From a virus, in the IMG/VR virus record IMGVR_UViG_3300031344_000007, positions 1-64,000 of that record: DNA of 64,000 nucleotides. One strand, written 5' to 3'. The notes under the pieces were generated by a model. That model did not search any database and was not told where the DNA came from. It saw only the letters and a list, made by a program, of their open reading frames with translations. Positions 21,435 through 29,400 of this stretch are shown one piece after another. The first letter of the stretch is position 1. Every line of letters starts with the position of its first letter. Position numbers and translations under genes: made by a program.

Positions 21435-22283
21435 TTATATATTATTATAATATTCTAAAAATTTATTTATTTCATTCTTTATATATTGTTTACCATTTTC
21501 AGTATTAATATTTTTCCATTTTATTCTATAAACAACGTATCCATTATCATTTAATATTTTATCTCTAATTACATCATGTTCTTTTCTATAATTATGTTGT
21601 TTACCATCAATTTCTAAATCAATATTTTTATCTTCAATATAAAAATCTAAAAAATAATTACATGAATCGGTTAAGCCTAAATTTCTTTTATTTACTGGAT
21701 AATTATGTTTATAACCAATATTATTATTTTTTAGTACATTAATAAAAAACCGTTCAGGATAACTAATAATATTTCTTGCTGTCCAACCTTTATGAATACC
21801 ATTTGCAATTCTTTTATTTATAAAATCTTTAGTATTATTACTTTTTAATTTTAAATGGCATTCTTTTGAACAACATTTAGATTTACTTGGTTTTCCACTT
21901 AAACATTTTTGAGAAATAAATTCATTTTTACATATTACACATATTTTTTTAGTTTCACGATTAACTTTATTATTAATAAATCTATTGTTTAATAATGAAT
22001 CACTTATTTTATTTTTTGTTTCGTTACTTAATTTTCTTTTTTTATTATTAAATGTTGCAGCACATGAACTATTACAAAATTTGTTTCTACTATTTATTTT
22101 TTTATTACAATTTAAACAATATTTTATTTTTTTATTAAAATGTGATACATTAATATCATTTTCTAATATAAATTCGTTTAATTCTTCATATACTCTAGCA
22201 TTTGAAAATCCAAAATATTTTAATAATATTTCATTTTTAGATTTAGATGTTTCAATAATCTCAATTAATTTTTTTTCACACAC
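21435..22283 (-). CDS. VSR-like (EDxHD) homing endonuclease
   Basis: 282 aa, GTG start at 22283. Zinc knuckles near residues 56-73 (CLNCNKK...CNSSC) and 113-141 precede a VSR/very-short-patch-like nuclease: CNYFLDFYIEDKNIDLEIDGKQH near 212-234 and YVVYRIKW near 252. The acidic residues and the QH fit the EDxHD homing endonuclease family. It interrupts operon 4 between tRNA-Pro and tRNA-His, with its own motif upstream. Confidence 0.8.
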   Translation of the reverse strand: MCEKKLIEIIETSKSKNEILLKYFGFSNARVYEELNEFILENDINVSHFNKKIKYCLNCNKKINSRNKFCNSSCAATFNNKKRKLSNETKNKISDSLLNNRFINNKVNRETKKICVICKNEFISQKCLSGKPSKSKCCSKECHLKLKSNNTKDFINKRIANGIHKGWTARNIISYPERFFINVLKNNNIGYKHNYPVNKRNLGLTDSCNYFLDFYIEDKNIDLEIDGKQHNYRKEHDVIRDKILNDNGYVVYRIKWKNINTENGKQYIKNEINKFLEYYNNI

Positions 22284-22298
22284 AATATTTAAATTTAT

Positions 22299-22307
22299 TA
22301 TAAATAC
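22299..22307 (-). promoter_or_regulatory. GTATTTATA motif upstream of the EDxHD endonuclease
   Basis: Minus strand CAGTATTTATAATAAA, 15 bp before the GTG start. Confidence 0.55.
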
Positions 22308-22315
22308 TGTGGATG

Positions 22316-22420
22316 TCGAAAAAATACGAGTTGAACTATAGGTATTTCAAAGAACTTTGCTAAATTTTTAGTTAACCTTTTGGTTATGCAGTGATTACTA
22401 CGTGCAAGTAATTTAACATC
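22316..22420 (-). other. hairpin-rich stretch after tRNA-Pro
   Basis: Consecutive small hairpins on the minus strand: ATTACT/AGTAAT, AACC-AAAA-GGTT, CTAAA/TTTAG, CAAAG/CTTTG and GAAATAC/GTATTT around a TTCAACT loop. GACATCC at the 3' end partly pairs with TGATGTT at the 5' end. It may be a decayed or unusual tRNA-like RNA. An 11-codon ORF starts inside it; no anticodon can be assigned. Confidence 0.35.
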
Positions 22421-22427
22421 AATCACT

Positions 22428-22513
22428 TCGGGGTGACACGGTTCGAACGTGCGAGGGATTTCTCCACCTGCTTCCAAGGCAGGACTGCTACCAACTACAG
22501 ACCTACACCCCGA
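22428..22513 (-). tRNA. tRNA-Pro(TGG) with long variable arm
   Basis: Acceptor CGGGGTG/CACCCCG with A73, anticodon stem CCTGC/GCAGG, loop CTTGGAA (TGG), T-arm GCACG-TTCGAAC-CGTGT. The 14-nt variable region folds as GGA-GAAA-TCC. First tRNA of operon 4. Confidence 0.85.
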
Positions 22514-22529
22514 TATATATAATAAAAAA

Positions 22530-22603
22530 CCCCATTCGTTTGAATGGGGTCTACTAATTGCTCTCTCACTTCTTAAAAAACTTAAGCATAGTTTCCCCAT
22601 TCA
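22530..22603 (-). promoter_or_regulatory. attenuator of tRNA operon 4
   Basis: Terminator ACCCCATTC-AAAC-GAATGGGGT (22530-22551) with a T run. TGAATGGGG in the leader ORF (22595-22603) is able to pair over 9 bp with CCCCATTCA (22542-22550), excluding the terminator. Confidence 0.85.
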
Positions 22604-22650
22604 GTCACCTGTGGATGTTGTTGGGGGTTAATATGCATTAAATTTTTCAT
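22582..22650 (-). CDS. leader peptide of tRNA operon 4 (Gln/His/Pro)
   Basis: 22 codons: Gln 3 (CAA, CAA, CAG), His 2, Pro 2, Asn 3. Operon 4 encodes Pro(TGG), His(GTG), Gln(TTG) and Gln(CTG). The cognate codons form a tight block at positions 6-14, and the antiterminator strand follows at Glu-Trp-Gly. Confidence 0.8.
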   Translation of the reverse strand: MKNLMHINPQQHPQVTEWGNYA

Positions 22651-22687
22651 AACTAAAATTTTATAACTATGTTTAACAAAATCATTG

Positions 22688-22717
22688 CAAATATATGCAT
22701 TAAAATTATAAATACAA
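22688..22717 (-). promoter_or_regulatory. Bacteroidota-type promoter of tRNA operon 4
   Basis: TTG (22715-22717), 19 bp, TATATTTG (22688-22695), 38 bp before the leader ORF. A full GTATTTATA motif (22707-22715) overlaps the -33 box, so two polymerases or sigma factors could start here. Confidence 0.78.
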
Positions 22718-22811
22718 GCATTTTTTAAAAAAATTTTTATTAATAAGAAAAAATGTGTGAATCATGTAACATATTATCGGAAATGTGTAACCTTTTTTAA
22801 ATACCCTAAAT

Positions 22812-22870
22812 GTATTTATTAGTGTTAGATAGCCACATTTTTCAATAAAAATTTAACACCAATAAAATAA
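22812..22870 (+). promoter_or_regulatory. GTATTTATT motif and structured 5' leader of 22875
   Basis: Motif at 22812-22820. The following leader can fold as GTGTTA/TAACAC enclosing ATTTTT-CAAT-AAAAAT, ending just before the start codon region. Confidence 0.5.
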
Positions 22871-22874
22871 ATCA

Positions 22875-23294
22875 ATGAAAACTACTAAACAAATTTGGAC
22901 GCTTGAAGCTCTTAAGGAGCATTATGATATTGTATTGAAAAATCAATATGAACACTATAATGTATTGCTTGCTGAACGAGATGAACGAGTAACACAAAGA
23001 TATCAAGCAATGGAATTGGCAGTAAATAAAGCAGAAACTGCAACTGAAAAGCGTTTTGAAGGTGTAAACGAATTTCGTGCACAACTTGGTGACCAGTCAA
23101 GAACACTTATGCCACGTATTGAAACAGAAGTGTTATTAAAAAATGCTAACGATAAAATTGACGCACTTACAATTAAAGTTGAAAAAAGCGAAAATATTAA
23201 AGCAGGTGGAAATACAGTAATTGCATATATTGTTGCTGGTATATCATTAATTGTAACACTTATTACATTATTGGGAAAATTTAAAATAATATAA
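22875..23294 (+). CDS. coiled-coil protein with C-terminal membrane anchor
   Basis: 139 aa. Residues 1-105 are a charged helix with the pattern WTLEALKEHYD, LAERDERVTQRYQAMELAV, EKRFEGVNEFRAQL and LMPRIETE, seen in many phage proteins of unknown function. One transmembrane segment (about 116-134) ends the chain with a Lys tail in the N-in or N-out orientation. It may be a lysis or membrane-associated scaffold protein. First of four same-strand genes ending with the phosphatase. Confidence 0.72.
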   Translation: MKTTKQIWTLEALKEHYDIVLKNQYEHYNVLLAERDERVTQRYQAMELAVNKAETATEKRFEGVNEFRAQLGDQSRTLMPRIETEVLLKNANDKIDALTIKVEKSENIKAGGNTVIAYIVAGISLIVTLITLLGKFKII

Positions 23295-23316
23295 AAAAAA
23301 TTGATTATAATTAAAA

Positions 23317-23469
23317 ATGAAAATTAATATAGATAATGTTAATATGCCATATGAGTCATATGAAGTACATTCACTTAAAATTCTCAATAAAATAAAAACT
23401 GATTTAGTTTTACGACTTAAATATATTAATGAACGAATTATAAATTTAATAAAGAAAGAAAATGAGTAA
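23317..23469 (+). CDS. hypothetical protein, 50 aa
   Basis: Short helical protein between the membrane protein and the hendecad-repeat protein. Its stop overlaps the next start by 8 bp, which argues for a genuine translated, coupled gene. Confidence 0.6.
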   Translation: MKINIDNVNMPYESYEVHSLKILNKIKTDLVLRLKYINERIINLIKKENE

Positions 23470-23887
23470 TAATGAAAAAAATTATGATGATATTCTATTA
23501 ATTGAGAATATGACATTAAATGAATTTGATGTGAAGTTTATTAAAAATTTATTAATACGTCAGGATGAAATAAAGGAAATGGAATTATCAAATATGTTAA
23601 AAAATAATGTAGATACTATTGTTAATGCAATTATTACCGAATTAAATAGTAGAGAAGAAAGAATATTTGATGCATTAAAGTATCAAGAAAATAAAGTACA
23701 TAATGCATTAAAAATTCAAGAAGATAAAGTACATGATGCAGTAAAAGAACAAGAAATTAAGGTTCTTGCAGCAGTAAAAAATCAAGAAGATAAAGTATTA
23801 AGGGCTTTAAAAGAACAAGAAGATAAAGTATTAAAGGCTTTAAAAGAACAAGAAGATAAAGTATTAAAGGCAATTAATGGTCAATAA
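23462..23887 (+). CDS. hendecad-repeat coiled-coil protein
   Basis: 141 aa. Residues about 72-137 are six successive 11-residue repeats with the consensus AL-K-x-Q-E-D-K-V-x-x, giving a right-handed hendecad coiled coil. The last three copies are almost identical in DNA, a sign of recent expansion. The N-terminal 65 residues are acidic and helical. It ends 5 bp before the phosphatase gene, so a physical link to signalling is possible but not shown. Confidence 0.7.
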   Translation: MSNNEKNYDDILLIENMTLNEFDVKFIKNLLIRQDEIKEMELSNMLKNNVDTIVNAIITELNSREERIFDALKYQENKVHNALKIQEDKVHDAVKEQEIKVLAAVKNQEDKVLRALKEQEDKVLKALKEQEDKVLKAINGQ

Positions 23888-23892
23888 ATAAT

Positions 23893-25122
23893 TTGAAAAT
23901 GAAAAATTCCATTAGAATACTTTTATTGGAAAATTCCAATGTTCAAGCAAAGACGATACTTCAATTATTAAGAAACGGTGAAAACAATATATCAGTATTG
24001 ATTGCCGAAAACAGAAAATCTTATATTGAATTATTAAATGATAATGCTATTGATATTATCATATGTAATCATGTATTACCAGAAGGTTTCAATTCATTAG
24101 AAGCAATGAGAATTGCTAAGAATATTTATCCAAATATTCCATGTATATTACTTTCAGGGTCAATTAATGATGATTTTGCTATCGAGTTACTTAAAGAAGG
24201 ATTTGATGATTACGTTAGTAATGACCATTTATTCTTTTTACCATTTTCAATTGAAAACGTTTTTCTTAAATATTCATATAAGGCAGAAATTACTAAATTA
24301 GAATCTGAAATCAAAATATTGCAAGAATCTTATAATATAATTGATGATGAGAAAAGAAGTATGACACAAAGTATTATTTTTGCTGAAAGAATTCAAAGTT
24401 TAACATTACCCAAAATTGATTTATTACTTAATAATTTCAAAGAAGCATTTATATATTATAAACCAAAAGATATTGTAAGTGGAGATTTTTATTGGTTTTC
24501 AGCAGATGGTGATAATGTTGTTATTGTGGTTGCCGATTGTACTGGACATGGTGTATCTGGTTCATTATTAGCCATGCTTGGTTCTAATTTTTTAAATGAA
24601 ATTGTTGAAAATGAAAATAATTATGATAATCCAACAGATATACTTATAAAACTTGATGCTAATCTTTGTAAAGTATTAAAACAATCAGTAGAGAATAATT
24701 ATCAAGATGGAATTGATTTAGCTTTAATTTCCATTAATAAAAAAGAAAAGAAAATACGTTTTAGTGGATGTAATGGTTCATTATTATATATTATGAAAGG
24801 TCAAAAGAAAATCAACATATATAAAGGAAATTCATATTTAATTGGTGGTATTGATTATTATAGTATTAATAAAAAATTTGTTACAGAAGAAATAAATTAT
24901 GAAACAGGTGATGTAATTTATATGCACACAGATGGATATGTTGACCAATTTGGTGGAGATAATAATAAAAAATTTAATAAAAATGTTTTTTATAATTTAT
25001 TATGTTCATTTCAACATTTAAGTTTACAATATCAATGTCAATTAATCGAACAAAGATTATTAAAATGGAAAGGTTGTTTCCCACAAACAGATGATATTTT
25101 AGTTGTTGGCATTAAATTATAA
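23893..25122 (+). CDS. pseudo-receiver / SpoIIE-type PP2C phosphatase
   Basis: 409 aa. Residues 1-130 have a response-regulator receiver fold, but the phospho-acceptor position reads IIICNHVLPEG (Asn instead of Asp) and the conserved Lys-Pro is lost, so it should not be phosphorylated. A helical linker (about 135-165) leads to a PPM/SpoIIE domain with its metal ligands: DIVSGDFYWF, VADCTGHGVSG, FSGCNGSLLYI, MHTDGYVDQFGG and TDDILVV. This layout is that of RsbU/SiaA-type phosphatases, which act on anti-anti-sigma or SiaC-like phosphoproteins. The SiaC-like protein at 19770 is the obvious candidate substrate. Confidence 0.85.
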   Translation: MKMKNSIRILLLENSNVQAKTILQLLRNGENNISVLIAENRKSYIELLNDNAIDIIICNHVLPEGFNSLEAMRIAKNIYPNIPCILLSGSINDDFAIELLKEGFDDYVSNDHLFFLPFSIENVFLKYSYKAEITKLESEIKILQESYNIIDDEKRSMTQSIIFAERIQSLTLPKIDLLLNNFKEAFIYYKPKDIVSGDFYWFSADGDNVVIVVADCTGHGVSGSLLAMLGSNFLNEIVENENNYDNPTDILIKLDANLCKVLKQSVENNYQDGIDLALISINKKEKKIRFSGCNGSLLYIMKGQKKINIYKGNSYLIGGIDYYSINKKFVTEEINYETGDVIYMHTDGYVDQFGGDNNKKFNKNVFYNLLCSFQHLSLQYQCQLIEQRLLKWKGCFPQTDDILVVGIKL

Positions 25123-25156
25123 AATTTTTTTATTTTATGATAATAACACATAAAAA

Positions 25157-25185
25157 AATTGCATCATAATAAATATGATGCAATT
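25157..25185. terminator. bidirectional terminator after the phosphatase gene
   Basis: AATTGCATCAT/ATGATGCAATT, 11 bp, with T-rich sequence on the plus side and seven T residues on the minus side. Confidence 0.75.
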
Positions 25186-25202
25186 ACATTTTAAATATCA
25201 TT

Positions 25203-25310
25203 TTATTTTAAAAAATAACCACTATCTGGCATTAAATTTTTAAAAATCATTCCTGATTCTCAGAACTAACTTAATTACTAGTTAAGCAATGATTCTCTGT
25301 ATATAAATAC
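25203..25310 (-). other. possible short minus-strand transcript
   Basis: A GTATTTATAT motif (25301-25310) faces left and about 115 bp later the terminator at 25157-25185 would end transcription. The stretch holds a small hairpin (CTTAA/TTAAG) and a 15-codon ORF (25203-25250). It could be a small RNA or micro-protein between two plus-strand genes. Confidence 0.35.
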
Positions 25311-25374
25311 TTATAATATAAATATAATTTAAGTATTTTTGATGATATTAATCAACTTTTAAATAAAATATTTA

Positions 25375-25383
25375 GTATTTATA
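25375..25383 (+). promoter_or_regulatory. GTATTTATA motif upstream of 25396
   Basis: Plus strand AGTATTTATAAAAAA, 12 bp before the start codon. Confidence 0.55.
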
Positions 25384-25395
25384 AAAAATGATTTT

Positions 25396-26001
25396 ATGGA
25401 GAATAAAAAAATCATAAAAATAATTAATGAAGAAATTACAAATTTTGATTTTTTAAGTAATGATGAACGTCTTAAGGGACAGGAAGACACTGATTTACTA
25501 AAAAATGAAGATATGCAAAAACAATTTATTTGTGATTCGCTTTTAAATAAAAAAGATAAAATAAAAATTGTAGAAGTTACTGACGCTCGTATTGGTGGAA
25601 ATTGGAAAGAGGATGTTGACGATGCAAATAAACTTACCATTGAATATTATTTAAAGATTCAATATACTTATGACCCACAAAAAAAACCAATTATTTTTTA
25701 TTTAAATTTCGATAGTGATGATATTTCATTTAGTAAAAATGTTTCTTATGATAAGGGTAGTAATGATGTTGCACCATATGGTGAATCATGGTTTAACTCA
25801 TTAAATTGGAACGATATAAATGTTATATTATCTACTGAAGATGGTGATGAAATAGAATTTATTGCATTCAAAAAAGCACCACAAAAAATACAAATGTTGT
25901 TTATTAGGGAATATACTGCAGACTTTATTGAAAATGAAACTAATATGGATATCCGTACAAGAGAAATGAATGATAAGATTCAAAATATTCCTTATTGTTA
26001 A
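25396..26001 (+). CDS. hypothetical protein, 201 aa
   Basis: The N-terminus ends a short helix with IINEE, compatible with (I/L)-x-E processing as in the putative internal head proteins. The remainder is an acidic, beta-rich single domain with no family I recognise. Followed by a 46-aa ORF after 3 bp. Confidence 0.65.
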   Translation: MENKKIIKIINEEITNFDFLSNDERLKGQEDTDLLKNEDMQKQFICDSLLNKKDKIKIVEVTDARIGGNWKEDVDDANKLTIEYYLKIQYTYDPQKKPIIFYLNFDSDDISFSKNVSYDKGSNDVAPYGESWFNSLNWNDINVILSTEDGDEIEFIAFKKAPQKIQMLFIREYTADFIENETNMDIRTREMNDKIQNIPYC

Positions 26002-26004
26002 TAT

Positions 26005-26145
26005 ATGATAAACGAAAGAAAAAAGATATTAAATAAAGTCAACGAATTAATTGATAGAAGAAAAAATGAGTTACTTAATGAGCTACAAAAAAACAATGTG
26101 TCGGAATTAAATAATATATATGTAGTTACAAGTAATACTATTTAA
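26005..26145 (+). CDS. hypothetical protein, 46 aa
   Basis: A small basic/helical protein starting 3 bp after the preceding stop, and ending exactly where the convergent zinc-finger gene ends. No motif recognised. Confidence 0.5.
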   Translation: MINERKKILNKVNELIDRRKNELLNELQKNNVSELNNIYVVTSNTI

Positions 26146-26349
26146 TTACCATTTTTTTAAGATACAATGGGCTTTTGGACTGCGAACCTTGGCTAGCATA
26201 TAACAACCACATAGTTTACAAGTATTTCTTTTAGTTAATTTATCACAAACAATACAAATTTCAATTCTTCTTTTTGCCTCTGCTTCTATTTTTGGATTAG
26301 GAAATGTAAAATTTTTCCAACCTTCATATATTTCAGATAATTTACTCAT
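26146..26349 (-). CDS. small zinc-ribbon protein
   Basis: 67 aa. Six Cys arranged CIVCDK..C-KLCGCYM...C before a C-terminal KKW fit a zinc-binding protein often found in phage tail regions. An amphipathic WKNFTFPNP segment precedes it. Encoded downstream of the tail fibre gene on the same strand with a 65-bp gap. Likely role unknown. Confidence 0.65.
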   Translation of the reverse strand: MSKLSEIYEGWKNFTFPNPKIEAEAKRRIEICIVCDKLTKRNTCKLCGCYMLAKVRSPKAHCILKKW

Positions 26350-26414
26350 AAAATTTTATTTTTTGTAAATTTAACAATTTTACTATTATAATTTTAAATT
26401 TTTAATATATTTTT

Positions 26415-29400
26415 TTAATCTAAAACAATGGTATATTCATTTGTACTAATAATAAAATTTCTTATATAAACTGTACTTCCTACTCCAGCTTGTACATAAA
26501 TTGTTATATCATCACCGGGAGACCAACCTGCTATATCTTCACTATAAGTAACATAACTTGTAGTTGCAGTTCGTGGTGTTCCTACTCCACTAGCACCTTT
26601 TTCAATTAGTGCTGCTCCACCTGCTCCACTTGCATATTTAACATCAAATTTAATTCTATATGTTCCTGAATAAGCATTTATTTTAATATCTTTTAACTTG
26701 GTTGGAGTAGTAGATGTTGATGTTCTTTCAGTTAATGATTGAGCTATAATAGAATCTCCTGCTAAACTAACTATATTAGTTACTCCATAAATAGTTGTAC
26801 CTGATATAATTGGACTTTTTACACTTGTTGCTGCATAAAGATTTCCTGATGTTGTATCAATTCTAACAACATTAGTAGTACCAGCAGCATTTGTAAAAGT
26901 AAATCCTGAATAACTATCAACTCTTGGTTTAAAAGTTAAATTACCAGAATTATTATAAAGAGTATGACTATAATCACTAATACTTGTAGATGTTCCACCC
27001 ATTACCAATGAATTTGCACCTATTATTCTTGCACTACCATTAACATCAAGCATATACATAGGTGCTGTTGCAAAACCTATTGCCATACTTCCATTTTGGG
27101 CAATGCCATCCACGTAAGTATAACCCCCACCATTTCTATCAAAAGCAAATCTCAATAGTGAAGTTGGAGTAGTACCTTTAGTAGATAAGTTTTCTATTAT
27201 CCAGTTCATCGTATTACTAACTGCTACTGCAGTTGTATTCCAAGCCGTACCAGATAATCTAATACGGGGAGATATCTGGTCTTGTCCTACTAAAGCAGCA
27301 GTAGTATTGGTTACAACTAATCCATCAGTTGATGTTAGTGTTAAAGCTGTTTTTGTTGATGCTACATAGCTAAATGCTCCTGTAGTCGCAGCTAATGCAG
27401 CAGTCGTTATATTTCCAGCATAAAGATATGATTGAGTTCCTAAAGTAATAACTGGTAGGGCATTCGTAGCACTTGAGCCAGCTATAGACCATGACATTAA
27501 GGTAATACCATCCGCAGTTTGAATTTGATTTGATGCTAATTTTAAATTACCATCAATTAATAAATCGCCTGTTCCTACTGTTTTATCTTTTATACTAATA
27601 GATGTTATAGTTATTGTTTGAGATGCGGGAGCTATAATAATTAGTTTACCAGTTGTTGTAGCTAATATATCACAAGTATATGTTCTTGCACTTAGTAAAT
27701 AATAAAGACCAGAAACTCCTCCAAGTTGATAATTTATTGAACTACCTACGGAAACAGCACTAACTATAATGGTTACTCTATATGTATGTCCTATTTGAAT
27801 GTTTGATGTTCCTGTTGGAGTTGCAGTTAATGAATTAGTACTTGCTGTTTTTACTAAAGTACCGCCAGTTGCTTTCCAACCACCAACACCAGCATCATAC
27901 CCTAATGTCCAAAATGATGTGGTTAATGGTGGTGCTAATTCTGCACCAATGGTGGCATAAGTTTTTGCATTTTGTCCTGCAGTATTTGAACCAATATCTA
28001 ACCCTATTGTAGGTGAAGCATTTCCTATTCCTATTTTTCCACTATTTAAAATTCTCATTGCTTCAGTATTACCATTATTTCCAACTTTAAAAACAATATC
28101 AGCACCTGTTGTACCACTTGCAGAAGTTGATATTATATTTAATCCTGAATTTGTTGAGGTTGAACCAATTATTGTTTGACCACCACTAAGACCAGTAATT
28201 AAATTATTTTTAACGATTCTGCTACTTAATGTTATACCTGATGTTGCACCAGTAATTGCATTAGTTATTGCAGTATTGGTTTTACCTGTATAACTATTAA
28301 TTTGTGTTTTATTATAATAATTTGCAGGTTCAGTAGTACCAGTATAATAATTAATTTGTGATGTTGTACTATATTGACTATGTGTATGTCCAGTTTGAAA
28401 GATACTTAAAGTCGTACCTGATAACCATGCAGGTTTATTAGTTAATGTAGTCCAAGATGGTGTTGCTATAATTGGAGAATATATTGTAACAGTATTTGTA
28501 GCTCCAGTTTTAATAATAGTTGCTCCACTTTGAATAAATGTATAATAATTGGTTTTAGTTAAACCTGAAACTCCTTGTATACCCTGAATGCCTTGACTTC
28601 CAGTATCACCCTTATCACCTTTAATTCCCTGTATGCCTTGAATACCCTGCGCTCCAGTTGCACCACTTAAACCACGTATACCTTGTATACCCTGAGCACC
28701 TGTAGCTCCTGAAATGCCTCTTATGCCCTGTATTCCCTGTATACCTTGAGCACCAGTAGCTCCTGAAATGCCTTGAATCCCTTGACTTCCAGTATCACCT
28801 TTATCGCCTTTAATTCCCTGTATGCCTTGTATACCCTGTGCTCCAGTTGCGCCACTAATACCACGTATACCTTGAATTCCCTGTATACCCTGAGCACCTG
28901 TAGCTCCACTAATACCACGTATACCTTGGATGCCTTGAGCACCAGTAGCTCCACTTAAACCACGAATACCTTGAATACCCTGTATACCTTGAGCACCAGT
29001 TGCACCACTAATTCCTCTTATGCCTTGGATACCCTGACTTCCAGTAGCACCACTTAAACCTCTTATGCCCTGTATTCCCTGTATACCTTGAGCACCAGTA
29101 GCTCCTGAAATGCCTTGAATGCCTTGTGCTCCTGTAGCTCCTGAAATGCCTCTTATGCCTTGTGCACCTGTAGCTCCACTAATACCTTGTATTCCTTGTG
29201 CACCAGTGTGTCCTGAAATTCCTTGAATACCTTGTATACCCTGTGCACCAGTAGCTCCACTTAAACCTCTTATACCTTGTATACCTTGAATTCCCTGTAT
29301 ACCTTGTGCACCTGTAGCTCCACTTAAACCACGAATACCCTGTATACCTTGAATTCCCTGTGCTCCAGTTGCACCTGAAATTCCTCTTATACCTTGTGCT

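Noticed and set aside
22298-22600. 100-codon minus-strand frame spanning tRNA-Pro and the leader of operon 4.
   Set aside because: It runs through a tRNA gene and an attenuator hairpin; no family resemblance.
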